A stretch of DNA of 64,000 nt, from positions 186,001-250,000 of the forward strand of contig BPJV01000006.1 of the NCBI GenBank assembly GCA_026004795.1. The letters are read 5' to 3'. The notes under the pieces are model-generated. The model was not told the origin of the DNA and did not search any database. It worked only from the letters and a program-made list of their open reading frames with translations. This DNA comes from Pirellulaceae bacterium (GTDB taxonomy: Bacteria > Planctomycetota > Planctomycetia > Pirellulales > Pirellulaceae). Position numbers and translations under genes: made by a program. Shown here piece after piece: positions 49,490-60,465 of this stretch (position 1 is its first letter; each line of letters begins with the position of its first letter).

Positions 49490-50081
49490 CTATTTTCCCC
49501 CGCGACGAGCTACCATCATGCGGTCCACCACTTCACGAATCTGGGCGAAAACCTCGTCCGGAGTACGCGTGCCATCAACGGTTACTAACAATCCTTGCCG
49601 GCGATAGTAGTCGAGCACCGGTGCCGTCCGTTCATCGAATACTTGCAACCGTGCCGCGATGGTTTCCGGCGTGTCATCGTCGCGATGTTCCTTCTTCGCC
49701 CGCTCCAACATCCGGCGGACCAGCTCCTCTCTGGGCACTTCCAAACTAAGCACCAGATCCAACTTGCGTCCTTGACGCGAGAGAAACTCGTCCAGCAACT
49801 GCGCCTGAATGATCGTCCGTGGGAACCCATCGAACAGACAACCGGCTGCACAGTCCGGCTCCTGCAATCGCGCCTCGACGATGCGCATGACAAGATGGTC
49901 TGGTGCCAATTGCCCCGCGTCGAGGTACTTGGCAACCCACCGTGCCAGCGCCGTATCTTGACTCTTGACCCGCCGCAACATCTCACCGGTGGAAAGCTGC
50001 GGAATTCCCAAGTAGTCAACGAGCTTGCGGCACTGAGTGCCTTTGCCAGCGCCAGGGGCGGCCGATAAAGACGATGAACAT
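49490..50081 (-). CDS. adk: Adenylate kinase, apparent frameshift in the P-loop
   Basis: Interconverts ATP + AMP and 2 ADP. The long frame from about 50040 to 49490 is clearly Adk: IPQLSTGEML, LFDGFPRTIIQA, DDTPETIAARLQVFDE, DYYRRQGLLVTVDGTRTPDEV. The N-terminus MFIVFIG begins at ATG 50081 (AGGG upstream) in a different frame, and the P-loop GAPGAGKGTQCRKL is recovered only if one base is removed from the G/C run at about 50057-50063. Length would then be about 196 aa, lacking the zinc/LID insertion of long forms. Because adk is essential and usually single copy, a sequence error is most likely. It follows secY by 209 bases and ends the spc-type operon here. Confidence 0.82.
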
Positions 50082-50290
50082 GCTCAGTGCCCTTTCGGAA
50101 CATTCGCGGCAACAACCATCCACACGCCGCGAAGGCGCTGCACCCGATTCGCCGACTTATACTCGTGTCAAGGAATTGGAAGAGGCAGTTTCCCCGCCCT
50201 AACGATGACTCGTAGGATCGCAGTTGGCATCAGCGTCTTCCCGCCGCTTTGCCAGCGGCAGGGCGATCTCCTGCGCCCAATAAGTGACAA

Positions 50291-51643
50291 TCAGCCCTCC
50301 AACAACCCCTTGTAATTTCGCATGAGCAAGTGATTATCGATCTTCTGAATCAAGTCGAATGCCACACTAACCGCGATCAACAAACCGGTCCCACCATAGA
50401 AGCTGGCTACCGAATACGGGATCTCCATCTGCAAATTGATCAAAATAGGAACGATGGCGACCAACGCCAAAAAAGCTGCCCCCACGTAGGTGATACGGAT
50501 CATCACTTTTTCGAGGTAATCTGCCGTCCGCTTGCCCGGCCGGTAACCAGGAATGAACGTGCCGTGATCCTTCAGGTTTTCCGCCATCTCCTTCGGATTG
50601 AACGTGATGGAGGTCCAGAAGTAACAGAAGAAGAAGATCAGCGCTACATAGCTGACGATGTACAAGTAGCTTTGGCCAGTACCGAAAGCCGAAGACAGGG
50701 CCACAAAGATCTGCACCAGGGTCTGGTTCTCAAACGCTCTGGCCAGCCCGCCAAACAACACGCCCGGGAGCATCAACAAACTGCTGGCAAAAATAATGGG
50801 CATCACCCCCGCCTGATTGATGCGCAACGGCAGATACTGCTTCGTCCCGCCGTAAACCCGCCGCCCCCGTACGTGCTTGGCACTCTGCGTTTGAATGCGT
50901 CGCTGAGCCAACGTGATGTACACCACTCCAAACACCACCGCCACGAACATGGCAGCCAAGACGATCAATTTGTCGGGCCCAATCTCACCGCTAGAACCAC
51001 TCAGCTCGGTCGTCATGTTCTGCCGCAACTCGATCAACGCCTGCGGCATCTGTGCTAAGATGCTGGCCATGATCAACAAGCTGATACCGTTGCCGATCCC
51101 ATACTCATCGATCTGTTCCCCCAACCACATGAGGAACACGGTACCGCAGGTCATGATCAAGACGGCCGTGAGCTGCCACCCCCAGTACAGGTCGGTGGTT
51201 CCCGGCGCATAGAATTGCGGCGACACATTGGCCGGATTGCTCATGATCACGTATTTGAGAAACATCCAGCTCTGCAGCAGGCACAGAAACACCGTCAAGT
51301 AACGGGTGTATTCATTGATCTTCCGCATGCCGGTCTGCCCCTCCTTGCGCAATTGCTCGATGGGCTTCCACACACTTCCGAGCAATTGAAAGACGATGGA
51401 AGCGGAGATATACGGCATGATGCCCAATCCGAAGATCGTCAACTGCCGCAAATCGGTAGCGGCGAAGACCGAAAATCGCTCCAGAAACGTGTCCAGCTGA
51501 TTGCCGGCACCTATCGTCCGTGGACTGATCATCGGCAGGGGGATCTGGTACCCGATACGGTAAACACCCAGCAAAGCCAAGGTCAGCAGGATCTTCTGCC
51601 GCAACTCGGGAATCGTGAATATGATGCGGATTTTTTCCCACAT
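50291..51643 (-). CDS. secY: Protein translocase subunit SecY
   Basis: 450-aa channel subunit of the Sec translocon, with about ten membrane segments. Typical text: MWEKIRIIFTIPELRQKILLT, GIMPYISASIVFQLL, TRYLTVFLCLLQSWMF, GVMPIIFASSLLMLPG, and TSITFNPKEMAENLKDHGTFIPGYRPGKRT near the C-terminal third. It partners with SecE, SecG and SecA, none of which is in the window. It follows rplO by 32 bases and precedes adk, as in many spc operons. Confidence 0.98.
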   Translation of the reverse strand: MWEKIRIIFTIPELRQKILLTLALLGVYRIGYQIPLPMISPRTIGAGNQLDTFLERFSVFAATDLRQLTIFGLGIMPYISASIVFQLLGSVWKPIEQLRKEGQTGMRKINEYTRYLTVFLCLLQSWMFLKYVIMSNPANVSPQFYAPGTTDLYWGWQLTAVLIMTCGTVFLMWLGEQIDEYGIGNGISLLIMASILAQMPQALIELRQNMTTELSGSSGEIGPDKLIVLAAMFVAVVFGVVYITLAQRRIQTQSAKHVRGRRVYGGTKQYLPLRINQAGVMPIIFASSLLMLPGVLFGGLARAFENQTLVQIFVALSSAFGTGQSYLYIVSYVALIFFFCYFWTSITFNPKEMAENLKDHGTFIPGYRPGKRTADYLEKVMIRITYVGAAFLALVAIVPILINLQMEIPYSVASFYGGTGLLIAVSVAFDLIQKIDNHLLMRNYKGLLEG

Positions 51644-51675
51644 GGACTACGTCTCCATCACCCCCATGTAGCGGC

Positions 51676-52182
51676 CTACGACTTTTTCGAGCTCTCCGCA
51701 CGCAACTCGGCTACCCGTTGGCTCGGGGTTCGCTTCGCCACAAGCACTTCGACGCTCCCACCAGCCGACTCAATCTTTTGCCGGGCCGATTGGCTGAACC
51801 GATGTGCCGCCACCTTCAACGGCTTGTCGATCTCACCATCCCCCAGGATCTTGATTTCGTCGAATCGCTTCTTGACGATACCGCGAGCTTGCAGCACCTC
51901 TGGCGTGACCTCCTCATTGGCATCGAAGCGGGAGGCCAAATCGCGGAGGTTCAACGTCACCACGACCGCCGCGAAACGGTTATTGAACCCCCGCTTGGGG
52001 ATGCGGCGAATGACGGGCAAATCTTCTCCCACCATACCCGGATGACGCGAGTAACCGCGTCGCGACTTGTGACCATCCTGTCCCCGACCGGCGGTCTTCC
52101 CCTGCCCGGAAGCGGTGCCACGACCAATCCGCTTGCGTTTTCGAAACTTGTGAATCCCCCGATTGACGTCGTCGATTCTCAT
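51676..52182 (-). CDS. rplO: 50S ribosomal protein L15
   Basis: 168-aa large-subunit protein. KRKRIGRGTASGQGKTAGRGQDGHKSR-type N-terminus (Gly/Arg-rich, residues 15-40), GGVPIRRRL-like part reading LPVIRRIPKRGF, and the C-terminal KVAAHRFSQSARQKIESAGGSVE are typical. About 20 residues longer than E. coli L15, with a Ser/Lys tail. Its ATG overlaps the rpsE stop (ATGA). rpmD (L30), usually between rpsE and rplO, is absent. Confidence 0.97.
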   Translation of the reverse strand: MRIDDVNRGIHKFRKRKRIGRGTASGQGKTAGRGQDGHKSRRGYSRHPGMVGEDLPVIRRIPKRGFNNRFAAVVVTLNLRDLASRFDANEEVTPEVLQARGIVKKRFDEIKILGDGEIDKPLKVAAHRFSQSARQKIESAGGSVEVLVAKRTPSQRVAELRAESSKKS

Positions 52183-52667
52183 GACACCTCTACTCCTCTG
52201 AGCCGTTCGATTTCCTCGCGAGTTCGCAATTGCTGCAGTGCATCGAATGTTGCTTTGACCAGAACCGTCGGGGTATTCGAACCGTAGCTCTTCGTCAGAA
52301 TATCGCGGATGCCAGCCGCCTCGCAGATCGACCGCACCACCTGACCAGCAATGATCCCCGTACCGGGGCTGGCCGGAAGCAGCACGACTTTCGCGGCCCC
52401 AAAACGTCCGATCACCTGGTGGGGAATCGTCCCCTCCACGACCGGTACGTCGATCGTATCCCGCGCGGCTTGTTTTTGCGCCTTCTGCACGGCAGGCGGC
52501 ACTTCGTTCGCTTTACCGTACCCGTAACCTACCTTTCCATTGCCGTTTCCCGATACGACGAGGGCGGAAAAGCTAAAGCGCCGGCCCCCTTTGACCACCG
52601 CCGCACATCGTTTGATGTTCAGCACATGCTCAATCGTACCGCCAGCTTGTTCGATATCTGTAGCCAC
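52179..52667 (-). CDS. rpsE: 30S ribosomal protein S5
   Basis: 162-aa small-subunit protein involved in decoding accuracy. VLNIKRCAAVVKGGRRFSFSALVV, GYGYGKANEVPPAVQKA, PASPGTGIIAGQVVRSICEAAGIRD and the C-terminal ATFDALQQL are standard. Start is GTG at 52667. It lies 30 bases after rplR and overlaps rplO by four bases. Confidence 0.97.
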   Translation of the reverse strand: MATDIEQAGGTIEHVLNIKRCAAVVKGGRRFSFSALVVSGNGNGKVGYGYGKANEVPPAVQKAQKQAARDTIDVPVVEGTIPHQVIGRFGAAKVVLLPASPGTGIIAGQVVRSICEAAGIRDILTKSYGSNTPTVLVKATFDALQQLRTREEIERLRGVEVS

Positions 52668-52697
52668 GATCCTGGCTCTCCCTTAAGCGTTTTTCAA

Positions 52698-53060
52698 TCA
52701 GAATTCCAACCCAGCCTCGCGCGCCGCATTGGCGAAGGCCGCTACGCGCCCATGATACTTGCAGGGGCCACGATCCAGCCGTACCTTCTTGATCCCCGCG
52801 GCCAACGCCCGCTGGGCGACAACCTTGCCGACAGCCGCCGCGGCGTCGCAATTGCCGCCGTTTTCAACACCGAGCTGCTTGTCCAGTGTAGAAGCGGAGA
52901 CCAAGGTGCGCCCCTGCGTGTCATCGATGACCTGACAGGAAAAGTGCTTCAACGTACGATGCACACACAATCGTGGACGGTCGCTCGTTCCGCGAACTTT
53001 ATTGCGCACACGGAACTTTCGTCGCCGACGCTGATTGTTGATGATTTTTTTGAGTTTCAC
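52698..53060 (-). CDS. rplR: 50S ribosomal protein L18
   Basis: 120-aa 5S rRNA-binding protein. RRRRKFRVRNKVRGTSDRPRLCVHRT, SASTLDKQ, VGKVVAQRALAAGIKKVRLDRG and the end YHGRVAAFANAAREAGLEF are typical. GTG at 53060 is used because L18 begins close to the KLKK/QRRRR segment; an upstream extension to 53123 is Cys-rich and unlike the family. It follows rplF by 140 bases. Confidence 0.96.
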   Translation of the reverse strand: MKLKKIINNQRRRRKFRVRNKVRGTSDRPRLCVHRTLKHFSCQVIDDTQGRTLVSASTLDKQLGVENGGNCDAAAAVGKVVAQRALAAGIKKVRLDRGPCKYHGRVAAFANAAREAGLEF

Positions 53061-53200
53061 GTTACACCCATCGCAAATACAAATAACCGCAATCGGACAG
53101 GAGCTTGCCAGCGACCCGCCCATCGGTTGTCCGTGTCAACCAAGTACGAGCAGCATCGCCAACAGCAATAAGCACTCGCCTCAACCGGCCCCCAATTGCA

Positions 53201-53743
53201 TCATGTAGCCGACTTGCCCGGCTTGAGCTTAACCTGCTCGCCCTGATACCGAATTCCCTTCCCTTTGTACGGCTCGGGCTTCCGCAGAGCACGCACCTCG
53301 GCAGCAAACTGCCCCACACGCTGTTTGTCGCAGCCACGGATTACGATCTGCGTCTGAGTCGGACAGGTCACCTCGAGATCGTCGGGAATTTGCTTCTTCA
53401 GCTCGTTAGCAAACCCCACTCGCAGCTGCAACTCTTTACCCTGTACGGCGCACAGGTAGCCGACCCCCACTACCTCCAGCCGCTTCTCATAACCCTCTTT
53501 GACACCGTGCACCATGTTGTTGATGATGGCGCGGGTCAACCCGTGCAATTCTCTGCAGCGACGCTCGTCCGACTGGCGATCTACCGTTACCGTCTTGGCG
53601 TCCGCATCGACGGTGACGGAAACCTCCGGTCGATGCGTATACTGCAGTTTCCCTTTCGGCCCCTCGGCGGTAATGACGCAGTCACTCACGCTTACCGTTA
53701 CCCCTTCAGGGATGGGAACTGGTTTCTTTCCAATCCGGGACAT
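53201..53743 (-). CDS. rplF: 50S ribosomal protein L6
   Basis: 180-aa protein binding near the sarcin-ricin loop. SRIGKKPVPIPEGVTVSV, HGLTRAIINNMVHGVKEGYEKRLEVVGVGY, and the C-terminal GQFAAEVRALRKPEPYKGKGIRY are diagnostic. Normal length. It lies 63 bases after rpsH. Confidence 0.98.
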   Translation of the reverse strand: MSRIGKKPVPIPEGVTVSVSDCVITAEGPKGKLQYTHRPEVSVTVDADAKTVTVDRQSDERRCRELHGLTRAIINNMVHGVKEGYEKRLEVVGVGYLCAVQGKELQLRVGFANELKKQIPDDLEVTCPTQTQIVIRGCDKQRVGQFAAEVRALRKPEPYKGKGIRYQGEQVKLKPGKSAT

Positions 53744-53806
53744 GGCCTGCTACTCTCAATTCCAAAAAGGATGCATTCTAATGGATCGACGAAAAATCAA
53801 CAGGGG

Positions 53807-54202
53807 CTAAGAAACCTCACACAGGACTTCGCCACCGAGGTTCTGTTGCCGCGCCTCGCGGTCGCTGACCACCCCCTTGCTGGTGCTGATAATCGAAATC
53901 CCCATGCCGTTCAACACGGGCTTCAGCTCGCGGCTCTTACTGTAAATGCGTCGCCCCGGCTTGCTCACCCGACGAATCGACTGAATCACCCGCTCGCCGT
54001 TGGGGCCGTACTTCAATTCGATGCGCAACAGCTTCGCGGGCTGGGCATCGACGATCTCGTAGTCCCAGATATAGCCTTCTCGCTTGAGCACTTCTGCTAA
54101 ACCCTGCTTGACTCTTGACAACGGTATATCGACGTGCGATCGCTCCACGCGTACTGCGTTGCGAATACGAGTCAACATGTCGGCGATAGGGTCGGTCATC
54201 AT
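53807..54202 (-). CDS. rpsH: 30S ribosomal protein S8
   Basis: 131-aa 16S rRNA-binding protein. DPIADMLTRIRNAVRVERSHVDIP, SRELKPVLNGMGISIISTSKGV, and the C-terminal EARQQNLGGEVLCEV are standard. Two adjacent ATGs (54202, 54199) are both possible starts. It follows rpsN by 157 bases. Confidence 0.97.
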   Translation of the reverse strand: MMTDPIADMLTRIRNAVRVERSHVDIPLSRVKQGLAEVLKREGYIWDYEIVDAQPAKLLRIELKYGPNGERVIQSIRRVSKPGRRIYSKSRELKPVLNGMGISIISTSKGVVSDREARQQNLGGEVLCEVS

Positions 54203-54359
54203 CGCGGTATTCGTCCCTCTATTTCCACCTGTCAGCGATCACTTCAACCAATTCGCGTGATCGACGCGATACGGTTAACCAGACTTCGGCAATCCGTCCT
54301 GCCTTGGGCTGAGCGGGCCGCCGGAATCTCATTTCCCATTGCATTACACTGCCTACCAA

Positions 54360-54545
54360 CTACCAACTGGCTTTGCGCACTCCCGGAATCAATCCCCGGT
54401 CGGCGAGATTCCGAAAGCAAATACGGCAAATCCCGAACTTCCGGTAAACGGCCCGTGGACGCCCGCACAATTTACAGCGATTTTCACGGCGAACTGAAAA
54501 TTTTGGCGGACGTTTGGCCTTGGCTATTTTGCTTTTACTTGCCAC
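54360..54545 (-). CDS. rpsN: 30S ribosomal protein S14, zinc-binding type (S14Z)
   Basis: 61-aa short form of S14 with the complete zinc site C24, C27, C40, C43 (CKLC ... CRIC). [20 protein letters not shown] and the end [11 protein letters not shown] are typical. The zinc-free long form is not in the window. It lies between rplE and rpsH as in the usual spc order. Confidence 0.97.
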   Translation of the reverse strand: MASKSKIAKAKRPPKFSVRRENRCKLCGRPRAVYRKFGICRICFRNLADRGLIPGVRKASW

Positions 54546-54689
54546 GTGAACTAATCCGTTTTGCGAAACCTATTTCAAACGACTGTACGATGCGACGTTA
54601 ATACCTCGTCGAAAACCTCAAGTTGCCCCGCCAACGCCAGACCAATCGGCACCGTAGCGAAGGCGAACCAACGCCGACGACCACCCTGG

Positions 54690-55256
54690 CTAAGCGGCCG
54701 ATGTTGCTTCCTTCTGCTTGAAGGGCATCCCCATCAACTCCAGCAGCAATCGTCCAGCGTCGTCATTTGCCGCTGTGGTACAAATCACGATATTCATCCC
54801 CTGCGGCTTGGTGTATTTATCCGGATTCAGCTCGGGAAACACCAACTGCTCAGTCAAACTGAGACTGTAGTTTCCATGGCCATCAAACGCCGTGCGGCTG
54901 ACTCCTCGAAAGTCACGCACTCGCGGCAACACGATGCTCTGGAGCCGATCGAGAAACTCGTACATCCGCTGGCGGCGCAACGTCACCTTGCATCCGATGG
55001 GCATTCCCTCACGGAGCTTGAACCCCGCGATCGATTTTCGTGCTCGGGTAATCACCGGCCGCTGCCCGGTAATCTCGGCCAAGGCATCGGCGGCCATATC
55101 CAAGTTTTTCTTGTCCGCAATGGCCGAACCTACCCCCATGTTGACCACGATCTTGGTCAACTTGGGAATGGCCATCGGGTTCTTGATGCCGAGCTGTTCA
55201 GCCAAGGCAGGACGCACCTGCTCTTGATAATGTTGTTGTAACCTTGGAATCATCAT
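54690..55256 (-). CDS. rplE: 50S ribosomal protein L5
   Basis: 188-aa 5S rRNA-binding protein. [61 protein letters not shown] and [22 protein letters not shown] are standard. Three consecutive possible starts exist (GTG 55259, ATG 55256, ATG 55253); ATG 55256 has AGGG at a good distance. It follows rplX by 143 bases. Confidence 0.97.
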   Translation of the reverse strand: MMIPRLQQHYQEQVRPALAEQLGIKNPMAIPKLTKIVVNMGVGSAIADKKNLDMAADALAEITGQRPVITRARKSIAGFKLREGMPIGCKVTLRRQRMYEFLDRLQSIVLPRVRDFRGVSRTAFDGHGNYSLSLTEQLVFPELNPDKYTKPQGMNIVICTTAANDDAGRLLLELMGMPFKQKEATSAA

Positions 55257-55399
55257 CACGACCCTGAAATGCCGTCTAAGCTAATGTACTCTGGTTCATC
55301 TAGTGCTCCGGCTGCTGCCTGCGCTACGCTGGTGTGGACTGCCGATCGGCCCTTCCGCAGATGCCTGCCAGGCGACGACAACCGACGCTGCGCCGCAGC

Positions 55400-55753
55400 T
55401 CAGCCCTGCTGTTTGGCGTATCGCTGCCGCGGAGGAGCAATGATTCCCAACGATGCCCCACTACGCTTGGCGTACCGCTCCTTACTACCGTCGGCCAAAT
55501 ACCGCACCCCAACTCGGGTCGGCTTACCGGTTTCCGGGCAAATCAACATCACATCGCTGACGTCGATAGGCATTTCGCGGCTAAGCCGTCCACCTTGTGG
55601 GTTCTTCTGCGTGCGACGGACATGCTTGTACGCCAAACGCACCCCTTCGACAATCACCTTGCCGTTGCGGCGATCGACTTTAAGCACTTTCCCACGTTTT
55701 CCCTTATCAACGCCGGTGATTACCACCACCTCGTCATCGACTCGGATTTTCAT
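55400..55753 (-). CDS. rplX: 50S ribosomal protein L24
   Basis: 117-aa assembly initiator of the large subunit with an N-terminal KOW motif: VVVITGVDKGKRGKVLKVDR. The part KNPQGGRLSREMPIDVSDVMLICP and GVRYLADGSKERY follow, as is usual. ATG at 55753 has AGAGGAA upstream; a longer frame to 55771 adds six residues and is not favoured. It follows rplN by 62 bases. Confidence 0.97.
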   Translation of the reverse strand: MKIRVDDEVVVITGVDKGKRGKVLKVDRRNGKVIVEGVRLAYKHVRRTQKNPQGGRLSREMPIDVSDVMLICPETGKPTRVGVRYLADGSKERYAKRSGASLGIIAPPRQRYAKQQG

Positions 55754-55815
55754 CGCTGTTCCTCTATCCACTTCCCACGTGCACTCAGTTGATGCTCTGC
55801 TGGCGCCGATGCGGG

Positions 55816-56184
55816 TTACACCACCTCACTGGCGAGACTAACGATCTTCATAAATCGACGGTCACGCAATTCGCGAGCGACCGCACCAAAAATACGTGTC
55901 CCCCGCGGATTGGCATCTTTGTCGATCAGCACCACCGCGTTGCTGTCAAAGCGGATGTAACTTCCATCGGAGCGGCGGGTAGGCTGCTTGCAACGCACCA
56001 CCACCGCTCGGACAATCGACTTCTTCTTCAAGTTGCTTCCAGGGTTCACGGATTTCACCGAACAGACGATGATGTCCCCTAGCCCCGCGTAGCGGCGTCG
56101 GCTACCGCCGAGCACCTTGATGCACATGACTTCCTTGGCTCCGCTGTTGTCCGCTACCGCCAATCGTGTTTCTTGTTGAATCAT
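55816..56184 (-). CDS. rplN: 50S ribosomal protein L14
   Basis: 122-aa protein at the subunit interface. [40 protein letters not shown], and [28 protein letters not shown] are diagnostic. Normal length. It follows rpsQ by 124 bases and precedes rplX. Confidence 0.98.
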   Translation of the reverse strand: MIQQETRLAVADNSGAKEVMCIKVLGGSRRRYAGLGDIIVCSVKSVNPGSNLKKKSIVRAVVVRCKQPTRRSDGSYIRFDSNAVVLIDKDANPRGTRIFGAVARELRDRRFMKIVSLASEVV

Positions 56185-56308
56185 GGTCGTGACTGCGTGC
56201 TAATTATTGGTTCGTACGAGGTTTTCGTCGAGCGACAGTATGAATGCCCGTTGGTTAAGCCAGTACCGTGCCGCCCCAGTTATCCACTAACGCTTAAAGG
56301 CACCACAA

Positions 56309-56680
56309 TTATTCTGCTACACCAGGGGCCCCCGCCTCGGATTGCCCCTCTTGGCCGGCCAACTCTTCGATGACCTTCCTCTCTTCGGTTTCGGCCTGCG
56401 CTTTTCTCGCCGCCCGCAGTTCCGAAATGTCTACTTCACGGCTCTTTTCCACCACCCGCACTAGCTTCCACCGCTTGGTGCGACTGAGCGGACGACACTC
56501 CTGAATCTCTACCGTATCGCCCAGGGCCGATTCATTATCCTCGTCATGGACGTGGCATACCGTGCGCCGACGGACGTACTTCTTGTATTTAGGATGCTGT
56601 ACCAACCGATTGATCTCGACACGGCGTGTCTTGGCCGCTTTGTCACTGGTTACAACACCAATCAAAACTCTGGCAGGCAT
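56309..56680 (-). CDS. rpsQ: 30S ribosomal protein S17 with C-terminal extension
   Basis: 123-aa S17, about 40 residues longer than the E. coli protein. The OB-fold core shows [39 protein letters not shown] and [22 protein letters not shown]. After it comes a charged Glu/Ala/Gly tail ([15 protein letters not shown] ... EAGAPGVAE). Similar acidic tails on S17 are common in planctomycetes. It follows rpmC by 119 bases. Confidence 0.95.
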   Translation of the reverse strand: MPARVLIGVVTSDKAAKTRRVEINRLVQHPKYKKYVRRRTVCHVHDEDNESALGDTVEIQECRPLSRTKRWKLVRVVEKSREVDISELRAARKAQAETEERKVIEELAGQEGQSEAGAPGVAE

Positions 56681-56799
56681 AGGTCTCTATCTCTTCGTGA
56701 TTCTCATACGCTATCAGGATAGGTCCATCGCATTCATAACCGACTTCGTGGTAATGGACCGATTTCAGGTCGCCAGTCCCCGGAAACTTCGCCAACGGG

Positions 56800-57027
56800 C
56801 TACGAAGCCACCTGCTCGGTCTGCCCACTGCGCTGCTGAGCCCTCTGGCGCTCGGTTTGGATCGTCCGTATACGGGCGATCAACCGGCGACAACGCCGCT
56901 TCTCACTAGGCGTCTCCAACTTTTCCGTCTGCGACTTGACGCGCAATCGAAACAGTTGATCCATCGCTTCACGAGCCGTCAATTCCAACTGCTCGTCACT
57001 CATCTCTCGCAGTTCATTGATCCTCAT
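56800..57027 (-). CDS. rpmC: 50S ribosomal protein L29
   Basis: 75-aa two-helix protein near the peptide exit tunnel. MRINELREMSDEQLELTAREAMDQLFRLR-type start and the second helix RRLIARIRTIQTERQ are typical. The ATG at 57027 has GAGGTGGGATCAG before it and is preferred to a frame opening at 57063. A short Gln/Ser-rich tail extends it beyond the usual length. It follows rplP by 160 bases. Confidence 0.95.
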   Translation of the reverse strand: MRINELREMSDEQLELTAREAMDQLFRLRVKSQTEKLETPSEKRRCRRLIARIRTIQTERQRAQQRSGQTEQVAS

Positions 57028-57187
57028 CTGATCCCACCTCAACAAATGCATCCCTCGAATCAATCGCCGAGAAATGACTGGTTACCTTTGGATTGTGCTG
57101 CCGAGCGACCGCTACCGCCTTGCGGGGCCAACTTCCTCCGCTGCGCTGCGCCAGCCAAGGGTGCCTGCCCTGGCGGCTAAGCGCCTC

Positions 57188-58265
<1,078 letters not shown>

Positions 58266-58366
58266 GAGACTATCTCAGCTGCGAATACCGTAAAAAATGC
58301 CTGCCGTCCGCAGGTCCTTAACTCCTGATCAGGCCGGGACCTCGACTGCACCCCTTCTCTTTTCCG

Positions 58367-58729
58367 TCAACCATCCAGCGCGTCAATCGATTCCAATTCG
58401 ACGGAAATGTGCGAAGTACGGCGAAGGATCCCATACGCCATGCCGCGTGCCCGCGGCTGAATCCGCTTGAACATCGGCCCCCCATCCACCCGCGCGTCGA
58501 CTACCACCAACCGTTCGGGGTTGAAGGATCGCCCACCGTTTTGGTCCGGGTCCTGCGCATTGCCGATCGCGCTGCGGAGCACTTTTTCCAACAACCGCGC
58601 GCCGCGATGCGGTTGGAACTGCAATATCTCCAGGGCTTCATCCACGAACTTGCCGCGCACCAGATTGGCCAATGGCCGAACCTTCCGCGCACTGATCCGT
58701 GCATACCGATGCGACGCTTTGAATCCCAT
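58367..58729 (-). CDS. rplV: 50S ribosomal protein L22
   Basis: 120-aa exit-tunnel protein. FKASHRYARISARKVRPLANLVRG, ALEILQFQPHRGARLLEKVLRSAIGNA, and RIQPRARGMAYGILRRTSHISV are typical. ATG at 58729 with AGGTCGG upstream is chosen over a frame opening at 58753. It follows rpsS by 78 bases. Confidence 0.97.
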   Translation of the reverse strand: MGFKASHRYARISARKVRPLANLVRGKFVDEALEILQFQPHRGARLLEKVLRSAIGNAQDPDQNGGRSFNPERLVVVDARVDGGPMFKRIQPRARGMAYGILRRTSHISVELESIDALDG

Positions 58730-58807
58730 TGCTTCCGACCTCAGCTTGTTCAATCTATTCCCCGTGGTCCCGCAGGAAGTCTTTACCGACCACCAATCTC
58801 TCTCGGA

Positions 58808-59077
58808 CTACTTCTTACCTTTACCACTGTGCCCGCGGAAGGTGCGTGTGGGAGCAAACTCCCCCAGCTTGTGGCCAACCATGTCCTCGGTCACATAGAC
58901 ACGCATATGCTGCCGTCCGTTGTGTACCATGAACGTGACACCGACAAACTCCGGCACGATGGTACACCGCCGCGACCAGGTGGTAATCGGTTCCGACTTA
59001 CCAGCCTCCTGGGCCTTGACCACCTTTCCGTACAACCGCGGGTCGACATAAGGCCCCTTTTTGGTTGAGCGTCCCAT
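58808..59077 (-). CDS. rpsS: 30S ribosomal protein S19
   Basis: 89-aa small-subunit head protein. [41 protein letters not shown] and [22 protein letters not shown] are diagnostic. Normal length. It follows rplB by 90 bases. Confidence 0.98.
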   Translation of the reverse strand: MGRSTKKGPYVDPRLYGKVVKAQEAGKSEPITTWSRRCTIVPEFVGVTFMVHNGRQHMRVYVTEDMVGHKLGEFAPTRTFRGHSGKGKK

Positions 59078-59167
59078 AGTCCTCTATATTCCGATATTCT
59101 CTGTTGAACAACTATTACCAAAATGCACTTTCGGCTCCCAACGAGCCCGCCATCGACGGCGCCAAGG

Positions 59168-60025
59168 CTACCGCAGTTTCAACTGCCCATAACGCTTCGA
59201 ACGACGCCGGCGAATGATGGCCGCATTGGATGGCTTGCGTCGCGGCCTCGTAGGACCACCCTTGGTAGGCCGACCTTGCGGCGTCACCGGATGGCGTCCC
59301 CCCTTGGTGCGACCTTCTCCACCACCGTGAGGATGGTCGATCGGGTTCATCGCTGTACCGCGCACGTGCGGACGCCGCCCCAACCACCGCGCCCGCCCAG
59401 CTTTCCCCAGCCGCACGGCGTTGTGATCCGGATTGCTACAACGACCAATCGTGGCTCGACAATTACCGGGAACACGCCGAATCTCGCCACTGGGCAAACT
59501 GATCTGCGCCCAGTTGGCTTCCCGCGCCATCAACGTTGCCATCGCTCCGGCGCTACGGCACATGGCCGCCCCGCGCCCGGGCTGCATCTCAATGCAGAAG
59601 ACCTCGGTGCCCGGCGGAATGTTTTTCAGGGGCAGGCAATTACCCACCTTTACCGGGGCATCAGGACCGTTCTGCACCTCCTGCCCTGCCTTCAACCCAT
59701 CAGGCGCAACTACATAGCGCTTCTCGCCGTCGGCGTATACCAACAAGGCGATACGGGCCGAGCGGTTAGGGTCATACTGAATGGAGTCAACCCGCGCAGG
59801 AATACCGTCCTTATCTCGCCGGAAATCGACCACACGATAACGCTGCTTGTGCCCACCACCTCGATGCCGCGCGGTGATCACACCTTGATTATTGCGCCCG
59901 CCCTTCTTCTTCTTGGGACGCAACAACGACTTCTCTGGCTTCGCCCCTGGCGTCAGCTCAGAAAAATCGCTCACCGACGCGTTACGGCGCCCAGGCGAAG
60001 TCGGCTTGTAGTTTCGAATACCCAT
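59168..60025 (-). CDS. rplB: 50S ribosomal protein L2
   Basis: 285-aa peptidyl-transferase-centre protein. [61 protein letters not shown] and the functionally important [21 protein letters not shown] are all present. ATG at 60025 is used; the frame is open to 60085 but those residues do not belong to L2. It follows rplW by 63 bases. Confidence 0.98.
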   Translation of the reverse strand: MGIRNYKPTSPGRRNASVSDFSELTPGAKPEKSLLRPKKKKGGRNNQGVITARHRGGGHKQRYRVVDFRRDKDGIPARVDSIQYDPNRSARIALLVYADGEKRYVVAPDGLKAGQEVQNGPDAPVKVGNCLPLKNIPPGTEVFCIEMQPGRGAAMCRSAGAMATLMAREANWAQISLPSGEIRRVPGNCRATIGRCSNPDHNAVRLGKAGRARWLGRRPHVRGTAMNPIDHPHGGGEGRTKGGRHPVTPQGRPTKGGPTRPRRKPSNAAIIRRRRSKRYGQLKLR

Positions 60026-60088
60026 GATCTCAACTCGTCTTTCAAATTCCCCAATCCGTTGCGACCAACCACCGCAGGCCAACACTGC

Positions 60089-60436
60089 TTAGAAGAAGTC
60101 GATCCGATGCTCAACCCCCAACTTCACGATCGCCTTCTTCCAGTTGCCCGTTCGCCCCACGCGATAACGATACCGACGCAACTTACCCTGGCGATTCTGC
60201 GTCTTTACCTTTTCGACCTTAACCTCAAACAACTCCTCCACCGCACGGCGAACATCGACCTTGGTCGCCAGAGGATGCACCTCGAAAGCATATTGATTGT
60301 ACCGCGTTGCGCGATGCACCCCTTTTTCCGTCACCAACGGACGGACGATGATCTCGTGAGGCTGCAACTCCAACTTACCCGTCCCCACTGGCCGCTTCTT
60401 AGCCGACGGCTGCTTCGCTTTCTTCGTCTTGGCCAT
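60089..60436 (-). CDS. rplW: 50S ribosomal protein L23
   Basis: 115-aa exit-site protein that docks SRP and trigger factor. EIIVRPLVTEKGVHRA, YAFEVHPLATKVDVRRAVEELFEVKV and VGRTGNWKKAIVKLG are typical. A Lys-rich N-terminal extension of about 25 residues (AKTKKAKQPSAKKRP) precedes the core. It follows rplD by 29 bases. Confidence 0.97.
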   Translation of the reverse strand: MAKTKKAKQPSAKKRPVGTGKLELQPHEIIVRPLVTEKGVHRATRYNQYAFEVHPLATKVDVRRAVEELFEVKVEKVKTQNRQGKLRRYRYRVGRTGNWKKAIVKLGVEHRIDFF

Positions 60437-60465
60437 TGCATTGACTCCCGTTAGGCAACTTCAAC

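Noticed and set aside
49466-49498. GCCGCC...GGCGGC hairpin followed by TATTTT on the plus strand as a terminator
   Set aside because: The stem is only 6 bp, the T run is interrupted and it enters the adk 3' end; too weak to call.
59123-60454. A 443-codon plus-strand frame
   Set aside because: Antisense to rplB and rplW, which are unmistakable.
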